Positions 14,407 to 21,372 of a stretch of 21,372 bases of DNA are shown one piece after another. The DNA is taken from positions 1-21,372 of the forward strand of contig JAGADM010000132.1 of assembly GCA_017613595.1 (NCBI GenBank), given 5' to 3'. The position numbers and the translations under genes were made by a program. This DNA comes from Lachnospiraceae bacterium. Its GTDB lineage: Bacteria > Bacillota_A > Clostridia > Lachnospirales > Lachnospiraceae. The notes beneath the pieces are model-generated. The model was not told where the DNA came from. It saw only the letters and a list, made by a program, of their open reading frames with translations, and ran no database searches. Positions within the stretch are counted from its first letter, which is position 1. Every line of letters begins with the position of its first letter.

Positions 14407-14616
14407 ATGAAAAAGGGTTTGAAGAAGACATTTGCCGTCGGGCTGCTTTTTGTGGCAGCGGCCAATCTGAATGCCTGTGCATACGGCGCGCCGAAGGATA
14501 GTTATGACGAACAGCATGCCGTACAGAATGTCGAGGCATCGCAGGAGGGCTACGTTGATTACGGTGCGTTCCCCGAGGAACACATTGTGGAGACGGCTAC
14601 TCTCGAGGCAGAATGA
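14407..14616 (+). CDS. Small lipoprotein, second of the paralogous pair
   Basis: A 69-residue protein with signal peptide MKKGLKKTFAVGLLFVAAAN and lipobox L21-N-A-C24, a better match than its paralog, so lipid anchoring at Cys24 is likely. The mature part is short, acidic and Tyr/Glu-containing (DYGAFPEEHIVETATLEAE). It shares the signal region and an FPxxxxEE-like tail with the upstream gene, but little in between. Translation starts after GGAAAGGAGG. After its TGA the same frame stays open and looks coding-like for about 23 codons up to a terminator hairpin. Function unknown; separate promoter and terminator indicate independent expression. Confidence 0.72.
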   Translation: MKKGLKKTFAVGLLFVAAANLNACAYGAPKDSYDEQHAVQNVEASQEGYVDYGAFPEEHIVETATLEAE

Positions 14617-14667
14617 GACTTCAGCAAGGAGTCCGGCATTGACGAAACTATTAACGATGTGATTGAC

Positions 14668-14698
14668 AGTCTGTATGCCGAGGCATGCAGACTTTTTC
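14668..14698 (+). terminator. Terminator after the second small lipoprotein
   Basis: AGTCTGTATGCC (14668-14679) pairs with GGCATGCAGACT (14682-14693), one G-U pair, then TTTTT. It sits between the lipoprotein and the HAD gene and rules out ATG 14663 as the HAD start. Confidence 0.85.
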
Positions 14699-14722
14699 TA
14701 TGTCGGCGACGGAGGAACAGCA

Positions 14723-15361
14723 ATGAATTATTTCCTTTTCGATCTGGACGGAACGCTTACCGACCCCGGACTCGGAATCACCAATTCGGTTATGTACGCG
14801 CTCAGAAAGTTCGGTATCGAAACGGAGGACAGGGCGTCGCTTTATAAGTTCATCGGGCCGCCGCTCAAGGATTCGTTCATGCGGTTCTACGGCTTCACGG
14901 ACGAGCAGGGCGACCTTGCGGTACGGTATTACCGCGAATACTTCAGCGCGGGCGGAATCTTCGAAAACGAAGTGTACGAAGACATTCCCGAGCTGCTTAA
15001 AAAACTGAAAGAGATGGGCAGGAAAATCGTTCTGGCGACCTCAAAGCCGGAGCTTTTCGCGAACGAGATTCTGAAGCATTTCGGGCTTTACGAATACTTC
15101 GACTTTGTCGCGGGCGCCACGATGGACGAGACGCGGAACAGGAAGGCGGATATTATCCGCTATGCCATGGAAGAGTGCGGCATCGAGCCGTCGGACGCGC
15201 TGATGATCGGCGACCGCGAGCACGACATAATCGGTGCGAAGGCAAATGCAATCGCCTCCCTCGGCGTGCTCTACGGCTACGGCAGCGAGGAGGAACTCCG
15301 GAACGCCGGAGCAACGTATATCGCGGCAAAGCCCATGGATATATTGCAATTTGCGGAGTAA
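14723..15361 (+). CDS. HAD family hydrolase, phosphoglycolate phosphatase-like
   Basis: With the start at ATG 14723 (after GGAGGAA) the protein has 212 residues. Motif I is D7-L-D9-G-T, motif II T106-S107-K108, and motif IV GD164-x3-D168 (GDREHDIIGA), all needed for an aspartyl-phosphate phosphatase. The cap region (GITNSVMYALRKFGI, FIGPPLKDSF) places it with the Gph/PpaX-like clostridial HADs that act on small phosphates such as phosphoglycolate, pyrophosphate or nucleotides. An in-frame ATG at 14663 would add 20 residues but lies in the terminator hairpin, so it is rejected. No promoter was found between the terminator and the start; initiation may come from read-through. Confidence 0.88.
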   Translation: MNYFLFDLDGTLTDPGLGITNSVMYALRKFGIETEDRASLYKFIGPPLKDSFMRFYGFTDEQGDLAVRYYREYFSAGGIFENEVYEDIPELLKKLKEMGRKIVLATSKPELFANEILKHFGLYEYFDFVAGATMDETRNRKADIIRYAMEECGIEPSDALMIGDREHDIIGAKANAIASLGVLYGYGSEEELRNAGATYIAAKPMDILQFAE

Positions 15362-15452
15362 GACGCACTGCAGGGTATTCCGGTCCGCGGGATGCGGAAC
15401 ACTGCGGATGGAAACATTCCGGTTCACGGAATAAGATTGTCGGAGGGGGAGT

Positions 15453-15950
15453 ATGACAGGTTATATCATCGGCGGCGCAGCGGCCGCAGCGGCTGTCGCG
15501 GCAGGCATCGCCGCATGGGTCCGAAGCAGACGCCGTACAGGGGACACGGCCCGGACAAAGCGGGCGCGAGAGATTCAGGCCGGCAGCCACATCTTTAAGG
15601 CGGATGTGAAGGATGTCGGAGAACTTCTGGAAGTGATCAACGAGAAAGCGCTCAACCGGAAGGGCATTGATATGGAGCCCGAGGCGGACACGGACCGGAT
15701 TATGTTCCGGACCGCGAACGGCGTATGGTCCGCCGAGCTGAGCGGTCAGGATGCCGAGGACGCGGGTTACGCGCAGGGGCAGAGCCTTCGACTGTACCGG
15801 CTGTCGATCGACCGGCGCCGTACGGAGGACGCTAACGCGGCCGACGAAGCTGCCGAGGCGGTGCTTACGGCACTCGAGAAGGCCTTTCTGACACTCGATT
15901 ATAACGCGATTGTCGAGCATGTGTATCGGGGCAGCCGGAAAGCAAAATAA
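15453..15950 (+). CDS. Small N-anchored protein of unknown function
   Basis: A 165-residue protein beginning with an Ala/Gly-rich hydrophobic helix (residues 3-22) followed by an arginine cluster (RSRRR), so a single N-terminal anchor with the rest in the cytoplasm is expected. The soluble part (residues 45-160) has a mixed alpha/beta look: VGELLEVINEKAL, DRIMFRTANGVW, SLRLYRLSIDRRR, then an Ala-rich helix AADEAAEAVLTALEKAF. No family is recognised. The start has a GGAGGGGG ribosome binding site. The A/G/R bias reflects a locally G+C-rich stretch. Confidence 0.65.
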   Translation: MTGYIIGGAAAAAAVAAGIAAWVRSRRRTGDTARTKRAREIQAGSHIFKADVKDVGELLEVINEKALNRKGIDMEPEADTDRIMFRTANGVWSAELSGQDAEDAGYAQGQSLRLYRLSIDRRRTEDANAADEAAEAVLTALEKAFLTLDYNAIVEHVYRGSRKAK

Positions 15951-16016
15951 CCCGGCGCGCCACATCGAAAGCGGACAGCGTGCTTCAGGAAAAACGAACC
16001 CGGTCATTGCGCCGGG
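15951..16016 (+). other. Mutually exclusive hairpins in the spacer before 16063
   Basis: CCCGGCGC (15951-15958) can pair with GCGCCGGG (16009-16016) across 50 bases, while CCCGG (15999-16003) can pair locally with CCGGG (16012-16016). No T run follows, so an ordinary terminator is unlikely. The alternative folding could be regulatory or chance in a G+C-rich spacer. Confidence 0.3.
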
Positions 16017-16062
16017 CTAAACAGACATTACAGTCATTCAGTATGCTTCGGGGAGAGAAGAC

Positions 16063-17160
16063 ATGAAACGTAAGAAGAACGAATGGGACAACGGTTCGCA
16101 TACGCCGTTTGCAAGTACCATCATCATTCATTCGAATGCGTCGCCGGCGCGGCAGCAGGAGCCCGCGGAACCGGTGGCGGAACCAACCCATCTGTCGAAA
16201 ACCGGAATCCCGATATGGGAAATCATAGGTATCCTTTTCGGATGCCTTCTTGTGCTGTATTTTATCTGGAATCCGGTACTCGCGGCGAAGAAGACCGAAG
16301 AGCCGGAGGAGGACGACCATGATGATTACTACTACCAAGGCGGATATCTCGAATGGGCGGATGACTACAGCGATTATGCCACCGGGTATATCGATGTGGT
16401 GCTGAATCTGCCGGAGGAGTCGCCGTATTGGGCTTTGTTCGAGTGGGACTGGAGTGATATTGCACTTTTTGACGTAACGGACGTCTGCTGGACGGACGAT
16501 CCGCCGCAGATGCACGCGGATGATTGGCTTTCGAACCCTATGGAAGGGAAGCATCCGGACTACACGGAGGACGCGCGAGATGAGGGCGAGTCGTTTCAGT
16601 TCCTGGACTACACGCTTCTGAAGGTGGATGAGCGGCTTTTCGGCCTGTCCTATGACGAGGTCAATAGATTCTGCCTCGGCAGGCTTACCGACCGGGTGGA
16701 GTATTATTACGGTCCCGGAGATATGACTCACGCACTCTATACGGCGCCGGATTACCGCATGTATGAGCTGTTCTTCGCGGAGGACAGGCTGGTTGCGGTA
16801 AGGTACAGTGAAAATACCGTAACACAATATATCACGGATTATATGTATTCGGAACTTATGCGGCAATTCGGGGACGCCCGGTCGCAGCTGCTGGGATATT
16901 ATTCCGGCGAGTATTATTTGAGTGCTCTCGATCAAGTGACAACCGACGGTGTTAACCCGTTTACTTACGTTGTTTTCGATACGAGTGTCGGAAAATACTA
17001 TGCATCCTATACGGTTTTTCTACGCATAAACGAAAAGGACTTTGAAATATGCCATCAGATCACCTCTCAGGACTATTATGAGTACTTCTGGAGTGATCCC
17101 GGCATATATGGGCAGTATTGGTACGAAGGAGGGCAGCCGATTGATTACTACTACAAATAA
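16063..17160 (+). CDS. Single-pass membrane protein with tyrosine- and acid-rich outer domain
   Basis: The 365-residue protein has a soluble Pro/Glu-containing N-terminal 45 residues, one membrane helix at about 48-68 (IPIWEIIGILFGCLLVLYFIW), and an acidic segment EEPEEDDHDDYYYQGGY leading into a roughly 270-residue C-terminal domain. That domain is rich in Tyr, Asp and Trp and contains several possible beta strands. It ends in YYYK. No family is recognised. It has no catalytic motif that I can see, so a sensing or adhesive role is guesswork. The gene overlaps the next by 20 bases, strongly suggesting that the two membrane proteins work together. Confidence 0.7.
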   Translation: MKRKKNEWDNGSHTPFASTIIIHSNASPARQQEPAEPVAEPTHLSKTGIPIWEIIGILFGCLLVLYFIWNPVLAAKKTEEPEEDDHDDYYYQGGYLEWADDYSDYATGYIDVVLNLPEESPYWALFEWDWSDIALFDVTDVCWTDDPPQMHADDWLSNPMEGKHPDYTEDARDEGESFQFLDYTLLKVDERLFGLSYDEVNRFCLGRLTDRVEYYYGPGDMTHALYTAPDYRMYELFFAEDRLVAVRYSENTVTQYITDYMYSELMRQFGDARSQLLGYYSGEYYLSALDQVTTDGVNPFTYVVFDTSVGKYYASYTVFLRINEKDFEICHQITSQDYYEYFWSDPGIYGQYWYEGGQPIDYYYK

Positions 17161-18463
17161 GCCGCTCCCGGACATCATATGGCTCAAGGACCGATACCCG
17201 GAGATTGCCGCAAGGCACCGCGAGGACGGAACGGACTTTGAACCGTCCGCGGCGCATATGGCGGCAGCCGCGTTCAGCGACGCGGAGCAGTATGCGATGC
17301 AGGAATACAGCTCGGTGACGGCGGCCGACCAGAAACTCGAATTACGGGCCACGAAGCCGATCGCGTCCGTACCGGATACAACTTACTCACCGTTCGCACG
17401 GCCGGAACCGGACGAAGCGTTCCGGGCAGAGCAGCGGGCACGTGCAGAGCGTGCCGCAGCCGAGGTCTCCGGGGAGAACAGTGCAGAACCTGAGAACTTA
17501 CAGGAGACCTGTTTCACCTATTCGGGCGCTTCCGGAGAACGCATCCTGTTCCCGAAGAATACGGACGGAAGCTTCTCTTATTCGGAGGCGTGGAAGAACG
17601 CCGGAGATAATGACACCGCCGGAGACTCCGGCTCCGACGCCGCCGACACCGGCGACCTCACCGAAGAACTCACCATCCAGCCCCCGGACAAGGTCCTCTG
17701 GCGCTGTAATGCCATGCTCCTGGCGGCAGTCGGGTTCTTCTTCAACATTGCTTTCATATGCCTCTATGTGCGCGGGACAATCTTCGCGGACGGCACTGAA
17801 ACGGAGTACGGCAAAGCGTTAGGGCGGTGCCTCGCAGCGCTGTGCGGCGCGGGAGCGGTCACATTTGCCGTTATGATGCTGACGAAGAAAGTTTCGTATT
17901 CGCTGCTCCTGCCGATTGCGGCGGTGGCGGTCGCGTTCAGCGTTCTGTCGCTTGCGGGACGCGTCAACCGGCAGGCCAGGAAGGCCGAGGAAAGCGCACC
18001 TAATGAACCGTTCTATTATTACGGCGACGGAGACATGCGTTACCGATGGGACGACTATTACTATGAAAACCCGACCTACGACTATTATGATGAATACGGT
18101 GTCTACCACACCGTAACAACAGTCAACCCCGCATATGAGAACACGGACTGGGATGCCGAGCCGTACAGCAAAGACCGGTACATCCGGGCCATCATCTATG
18201 CGGCTGCGGCGGGGACGATGCTCGGTTTCTTCGTGATCTATCTGATCCGGCGGAAGCTGTTGTGGCTTATCCTGTGCGGCCTGTGCGGCGTAGCGTCGGG
18301 AGTGACCGGATGGAAGCTTTATGAGGAGGCTTTTCCGGCCTTTTTATGGAACCGGTTTGCGGTGTGGAACCTCCTGTGGTTCTCAGTAATCGCGGTGCTC
18401 TTCGTGTATGCCTGCCCGCGGCTTCAGAAACCGAAAGAAAACGTTTTGAAAACCGCAAAATGA
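17141..18463 (+). CDS. Multi-pass membrane protein of unknown function (TTG start)
   Basis: I choose TTG 17141 because AAGGAGGG lies 8 bases upstream; the alternative ATG at 17042 has no ribosome binding site and lies deep inside the preceding gene. The product is then 440 residues: a cytoplasmic, acidic, low-complexity N-terminal half to about 185, then membrane segments around CNAMLLAAVGFFFNIAFICLYV, a second and third pair near LAALCGAGAVTFAVMML and LLLPIAAVAVAFSVLSL, a Tyr/Asp-rich loop (FYYYGDGDMRYRWDDYYY, YDYYDEYGVYH), and three more helices near the C-terminus. The Tyr-rich loop echoes that of the upstream protein. The Ser/Asp/Thr-rich stretch about DNDTAGDSGSDAADTGD looks like a flexible linker. 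No family is recognised. Confidence 0.68.
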   Translation: MITTTNKPLPDIIWLKDRYPEIAARHREDGTDFEPSAAHMAAAAFSDAEQYAMQEYSSVTAADQKLELRATKPIASVPDTTYSPFARPEPDEAFRAEQRARAERAAAEVSGENSAEPENLQETCFTYSGASGERILFPKNTDGSFSYSEAWKNAGDNDTAGDSGSDAADTGDLTEELTIQPPDKVLWRCNAMLLAAVGFFFNIAFICLYVRGTIFADGTETEYGKALGRCLAALCGAGAVTFAVMMLTKKVSYSLLLPIAAVAVAFSVLSLAGRVNRQARKAEESAPNEPFYYYGDGDMRYRWDDYYYENPTYDYYDEYGVYHTVTTVNPAYENTDWDAEPYSKDRYIRAIIYAAAAGTMLGFFVIYLIRRKLLWLILCGLCGVASGVTGWKLYEEAFPAFLWNRFAVWNLLWFSVIAVLFVYACPRLQKPKENVLKTAK

Positions 18464-18465
18464 TA

Positions 18466-18494
18466 TTGATTTTCCGGACGGGAAATGGTAAAAT
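18466..18494 (+). promoter_or_regulatory. Promoter of the DUF4234-DUF2752-rhomboid cluster
   Basis: TTGATT (18466-18471), 17 bases, TAAAAT (18489-18494) with TGG in front. It starts 3 bases after the upstream stop codon and 67 bases before ATG 18561. Confidence 0.7.
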
Positions 18495-18560
18495 TTATTT
18501 ACGGATTTGAACCGGACGGGGAGAGCGGTTCGCCGAATAAAGAATACGGAGGGTTTTATT

Positions 18561-19157
18561 ATGTTCTGTCCTTCTTGCGGAAGCAACATCGCTGACGGAA
18601 CCAAGTTCTGTCCTATTTGCGGAAAGAAGATCGAAGTTGTCGCGAGTGACAACAATCCGAACGCGAACCGTTTCGGCGGTATCGAGCAGGAGATTGGCAA
18701 CGAGTTTGATAATATCAGAAATTCATTCGGTATGGGAGGAGCGCCCCGCGGACCGAGGCTTCAGACCGACCGTTCGCTGTTCATCTACATTGTGCTTACG
18801 TTCCTGACCTGCGGAATCTATTCGTTCTGGTTCATCTATACGATGGCGCAGGATGTGAACACGGCTTGCGACGGCGACGGCGACAGCACGCCCGGCCTTG
18901 TTGCGTACATCCTTCTCAGCTACATTACCTTCGGACTGTATTCCCTGTACTGGATGTACAGACTCGGAAACCGTCTGCAGGACAATGCCTATCGCTACGG
19001 TATCACAATCAGAGAGAACGGTACCACGGTTCTTCTGTGGACAATCTTCGGTTCGCTTCTGTGCGGCCTCGGCCCGCTCATCGCGATGAACATTGTAATC
19101 AAGAATACCAATACGATCTGCATGGCATATAACCAGGTTAACGGTTATGGTATCTGA
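18561..19157 (+). CDS. Zinc-ribbon DUF4234 membrane protein
   Basis: The start is ATG 18561 (GGAGGG upstream), giving 198 residues; a longer reading from 18507 would begin outside a ribosome binding site and add unlikely residues. The protein opens with a zinc ribbon, MFCPSCGSNIADGTKFCPICG, with two C-x2-C pairs. A linker of about 45 residues leads to a DUF4234 domain: LFIYIVLTFLTCGIYSFWFIY, the second hydrophobic unit LVAYILLSYITFGLYSLYWMY, and a third at LLWTIFGSLLCGLGPLIAMNI, ending ICMAYNQVNGYGI. Zinc ribbon plus DUF4234 is a frequent pairing in Firmicutes. Its job is not known. It overlaps the DUF2752 gene by 11 bases. Confidence 0.88.
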   Translation: MFCPSCGSNIADGTKFCPICGKKIEVVASDNNPNANRFGGIEQEIGNEFDNIRNSFGMGGAPRGPRLQTDRSLFIYIVLTFLTCGIYSFWFIYTMAQDVNTACDGDGDSTPGLVAYILLSYITFGLYSLYWMYRLGNRLQDNAYRYGITIRENGTTVLLWTIFGSLLCGLGPLIAMNIVIKNTNTICMAYNQVNGYGI

Positions 19158-19575
19158 TAAAAAGACAAATGAGAAACGATTCAGGGATGCGGTTGTCGCG
19201 GTTGCGGCAATCGCTTTCCTTTATCTGGTCTTTCATCTGACCGGTGTCGGCTGCCCGGTGAAGTATATTACCGGCATATCGTGTCCGGGCTGCGGAATGA
19301 CGCGCGCCTGGAAGGCGGTTTTAAAATGGCACAGTTTCGGGGCGGCCTTTGAGTACCACCCGCTATGGTTCCTGCCGATTCCGGGAGCGGCGCTTCTGAT
19401 CTTTCAGAAGCATATCCCGAAGAAGGCATTCCGTGTGTCCATCATACTGATCGCGGTCTGCTTTGCCGTCGTGTATGGGGTGCGGATGGCGGATCCGAAC
19501 GATACGGTCGTTACAGCGGCCCCGGGGGATGGGCTTATCGGCAGAGCAATCCGGTGGATTGCCGGCCGGTTTTAG
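19147..19575 (+). CDS. DUF2752 family membrane protein
   Basis: The 142-residue protein has the family signature: GCPVKYITGISCPGCGMTRAW, a C-P-x-K...G-x-x-C-P-G-C-G-x-T-R-A pattern in residues about 34-54, between two membrane segments (AVVAVAAIAFLYLVFHLTG and FLPIPGAALLIFQK), followed by a third segment near IILIAVCFAVVYGV. The conserved cysteines suggest metal binding or a redox role, but DUF2752 is uncharacterised. It overlaps its upstream neighbour by 11 bases and precedes the rhomboid gene by 12, so these three are probably one operon. Confidence 0.9.
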   Translation: MVSDKKTNEKRFRDAVVAVAAIAFLYLVFHLTGVGCPVKYITGISCPGCGMTRAWKAVLKWHSFGAAFEYHPLWFLPIPGAALLIFQKHIPKKAFRVSIILIAVCFAVVYGVRMADPNDTVVTAAPGDGLIGRAIRWIAGRF

Positions 19576-19587
19576 AGGAGAAGAGTT

Positions 19588-20739
19588 ATGTGGGATGAAA
19601 TGAAAGCGATGTTCAGCGGTAAAGGCTTTCGAAGCATCGAGCTGAACAATCCGGCAATGGCAATGTATTACGATTCGGACCCTGCGAGGCAGCTGGTGAC
19701 TGCCATATGGATGATCAGCGACGCGGAGATGCACCGCATGAACCGCATGCAGTATCAGGCTTACCTTTCGACAACTATGAAGAAGCTGCAGACCATGGGA
19801 CCGTATATTCGGATTATCTCGGTGTTCATGACTTCGGATGTCGACTACGTTACCCTGATCGCGGGACAGCTTGACCCGCGCATGTTCGGCTACTATGTCG
19901 TAAATCCGCTCAATACGCAGGTCCTGGTCGATCCGTATCAGAATTACAACAACATGCCGCAGCTTACGTATGAGCTCAGACAGCTCCTCGAGGAGGACAA
20001 GGCGAAGACGGAAGCGGGTGTTACCGTGGTTCCGGACTGGATGAATCCGGTCCTCTGGAAGCAGGACACGGCGCACACGCAGGAGGAGGTCACCTCGTGG
20101 TACACCGGGCGCGGCAAACGTATCACGTGTAAGACGACGATGCGGCTCATCGTTATCAATTCGGTAATCTTCCTGTTCACGCTTGCGGCTGCATTTGCCG
20201 GGTACGGGCAGAATGTCGTAAATATCGGAGGTGCGAGCGGAGCGACGGTATTCGGACAGTTCCAGCTGCACCGCCTTATCACATCGATGTTCCTGCACGC
20301 GGGAATCGCGCACCTCGGCGGAAATATGATCGCGCTGTTCGCGTTCGGCGACGTTGTGGAACAGTACTTGAAGCGTAAGAAGTATCTGATCCTCTATATG
20401 ATCGCGGGTATCGGAGCAAGCCTCGGCGCGGTACTGTGGCGTACCATCACCGGCGATTACGAACTGCTCGGAATCGGCGCGTCGGGCGCAATCTTCGGCG
20501 TTATGGGAGCGCTTGCGGTACTGATGTACACGCATCCCGAGATCCGGAAATCTTCGAAGGGAGTTCCGTTCTGGACAATTCCCGCGTACCTTCTCTACAG
20601 CATCGCGGAGCCGGTTGTTCTCGGCGCACTCACCGGACAGGAGAGCAACATCGACTTTGCCGCGCACATATTCGGCCTGATCATCGGCGCGGTGACGTTC
20701 TGGTATATGGAGAAGAAGAATCAGATAACACAACATTAA
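19588..20739 (+). CDS. Rhomboid family intramembrane serine protease with N-terminal domain
   Basis: The 383-residue protein has a rhomboid core in its last 200 residues. The catalytic serine is S299 in GASGAIFG and the catalytic histidine is H360 in FAAHIFG. The loop HAGIAHLGGNM supplies H237, H242 and N246, with the same spacing as GlpG H145, H150 and N154 (the latter two help form the oxyanion hole). All active-site residues are intact. Residues 1-185 are a soluble domain (MWDEMKAMFSGKGFRSIELNN, then a segment with SVFMTSDVDYVTLIAGQLD) that does not look like a known accessory domain. Rhomboids cut membrane proteins inside the bilayer; the substrate is unknown. GAGGAG precedes the start. 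Confidence 0.92.
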   Translation: MWDEMKAMFSGKGFRSIELNNPAMAMYYDSDPARQLVTAIWMISDAEMHRMNRMQYQAYLSTTMKKLQTMGPYIRIISVFMTSDVDYVTLIAGQLDPRMFGYYVVNPLNTQVLVDPYQNYNNMPQLTYELRQLLEEDKAKTEAGVTVVPDWMNPVLWKQDTAHTQEEVTSWYTGRGKRITCKTTMRLIVINSVIFLFTLAAAFAGYGQNVVNIGGASGATVFGQFQLHRLITSMFLHAGIAHLGGNMIALFAFGDVVEQYLKRKKYLILYMIAGIGASLGAVLWRTITGDYELLGIGASGAIFGVMGALAVLMYTHPEIRKSSKGVPFWTIPAYLLYSIAEPVVLGALTGQESNIDFAAHIFGLIIGAVTFWYMEKKNQITQH

Positions 20740-20753
20740 GCCTTGATGTTCCA

Positions 20754-20807
20754 TCCAACTTTACAAAGAGGCGTGCTATGATAGGAATCGCGGCGGCAAA
20801 TGCCGCG
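20754..20807 (+). promoter_or_regulatory. Weak promoter and hairpin before the SDR gene
   Basis: TATGAT (20777-20782) with TGC in front is an extended -10, but the -35 region at 20754-20759 (TCCAAC) is poor. CGCGGC (20789-20794) can pair with GCCGCG (20802-20807) in the untranslated leader. Both are tentative. Confidence 0.35.
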
Positions 20808-20832
20808 CCAAAGCGCATTCTAGGAGGACGAC

Positions 20833-21372
20833 ATGGTAGACGTTAAAGGCAGATGGGCACTGATCACAGGCGCCAGCAGGGGCATCGGTTACGGTGCGGC
20901 ACTTTTTATGGCAGGCAAAGGATGCAATCTGATCCTGCAGGGCAGGACCGAAGAGCATCTTTTTAAAGTAGTGAAAGAGGCACAGGCACTCGGCGTGCAG
21001 GCGGTTCCGATGGCATGTGAGCTTTCGGACGCGGCAGCGGTTGAAGACATGCTTAGGCGCATCGACGCGCTCAACGTGCCGGTTGACATTGTACTCAATA
21101 ACGCGGGCATCCAGATCGCGTACCGGACCGAATATCTGAAGACGCCGGTCGAGGACTATACCGCAAGCTTTATGATCAATACGATCGCTCCGATGATGAT
21201 CTGTTATCATTTTCTGCCGAAGATGGAGGCAAGAGGCTTCGGACGGATCGTCAACACGACGAGCGGCATACGCCGCGAGCCGCAGCAGGCGGGTTACTCC
21301 GCAAGCAAGGCGGCGCTCGATAAGGTTACGATGGACCTCGCTTCGGTTTACGACGGAACCGATATCATGATC
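20833..21372 (+). CDS. Short-chain dehydrogenase/reductase (partial, runs off the window)
   Basis: 180 residues are visible with no stop before the window edge. The Rossmann nucleotide-binding motif T12-G-A-S-R-G-I-G19, the N89-N-A-G segment, S144 in TTSG, and Y155-x3-K159 (YSASK) are the classical SDR pattern, so the enzyme should use NAD(P)H for a carbonyl or alcohol reaction. The Arg after TGAS weakly favours NADP(H). The Ser-to-Tyr spacing (11) is shorter than the common 13, so the neighbouring Thr142 or Thr143 may be the better equivalent. The closest classes are FabG-like 3-oxoacyl-ACP reductase or sorbitol/gluconate-type SDRs; the missing C-terminal part prevents a decision. The start has TAGGAGGACG 3 bases upstream of ATG 20833. 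Confidence 0.88.
   Translation, partial: MVDVKGRWALITGASRGIGYGAALFMAGKGCNLILQGRTEEHLFKVVKEAQALGVQAVPMACELSDAAAVEDMLRRIDALNVPVDIVLNNAGIQIAYRTEYLKTPVEDYTASFMINTIAPMMICYHFLPKMEARGFGRIVNTTSGIRREPQQAGYSASKAALDKVTMDLASVYDGTDIMI

Noticed and set aside
14614..14616. Selenocysteine at the TGA of the second lipoprotein
   Set aside because: No SECIS-like hairpin directly after the TGA, no selenoprotein family match, and the paralog ends at about the same place.
17042..17140. ATG 17042 as start of the second tyrosine-rich membrane protein
   Set aside because: It has no ribosome binding site and would overlap the upstream gene by 119 bases; TTG 17141 has AAGGAGGG at ideal distance.
18507..18560. ATG 18507 as start of the DUF4234 protein
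   Set aside because: ATG 18561 has GGAGGG upstream and begins directly with the zinc ribbon as in the family.
19363..20754. A 463-codon open frame on the - strand antisense to the rhomboid gene
   Set aside because: It lies opposite a gene with intact active-site motifs, is rich in Arg and His, has no ribosome binding site, and matches no family. It is a codon-bias shadow.
1..21372. CRISPR array, tRNA, rRNA, insertion sequence or prophage
   Set aside because: I found no regularly spaced repeats, cloverleaf, rRNA signature, transposase, integrase or phage structural gene on either strand.

Overview
The window is a gene-dense stretch of a bacterial chromosome that looks like it comes from a Firmicute of the class Clostridia, probably a gut or rumen Lachnospiraceae-type organism. 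The clues are AGGAGG-type ribosome binding sites, near-total strand bias (every credible gene is on the + strand), sigma-A promoters with TTGxxx-17-TGnTAxxAT spacing, and a set of families common in Clostridia (DUF975, DUF4234, DUF2752, XRE regulators with membrane tails, many GNATs). The taxonomic call is inference. Base composition is moderately G+C-rich except around the toxin-antitoxin module (about 10870-11770), which is visibly A+T-richer.

Region 1 (1-4896) is a run of small housekeeping or accessory enzymes: the tail of an upstream gene, a flavin reductase-like protein, a truncated GNAT remnant, a zinc-ribbon NUDIX hydrolase, a SpoU/TrmH RNA methyltransferase, a GNAT acetyltransferase, and a 703-residue protein joining a HAD hydrolase, a GNAT domain and a cysteine-containing C-terminal domain resembling peptidase U32 proteins.

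Region 2 (4979-7580) holds a membrane-anchored YD-repeat protein closed by a strong terminator, an M50-like HExxH membrane protein, and an XRE regulator with its own promoter and membrane helices.

Region 3 (7672-10811) is a translationally coupled pair of MutS-like ATPases. Both lack the mismatch-recognition domain and both carry Asn-Glu instead of Asp-Glu at Walker B. A terminator follows.

Region 4 (10861-11720) is a RelB/DinJ-YoeB toxin-antitoxin operon with a strong promoter and a candidate operator. It lies between two copies of a 38-bp stem-forming repeat, each followed by a terminator hairpin. This looks like an acquired cassette and is the most unusual non-coding structure in the window.

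Region 5 (11773-15361) has a radical SAM/SPASM enzyme, a DUF975 membrane protein, two tandem paralogous small lipoproteins separated by a terminator that contains a promoter, and a phosphoglycolate phosphatase-like HAD hydrolase.

Region 6 (15453-20739) is rich in membrane proteins of unknown role: a small N-anchored protein, two overlapping genes for tyrosine-rich membrane proteins (the second starting at TTG), then a zinc-ribbon DUF4234 protein, a DUF2752 protein and a rhomboid protease with a long N-terminal domain, probably one operon. The window ends inside a short-chain dehydrogenase gene. I see no rRNA, tRNA, CRISPR array, transposase or phage gene.
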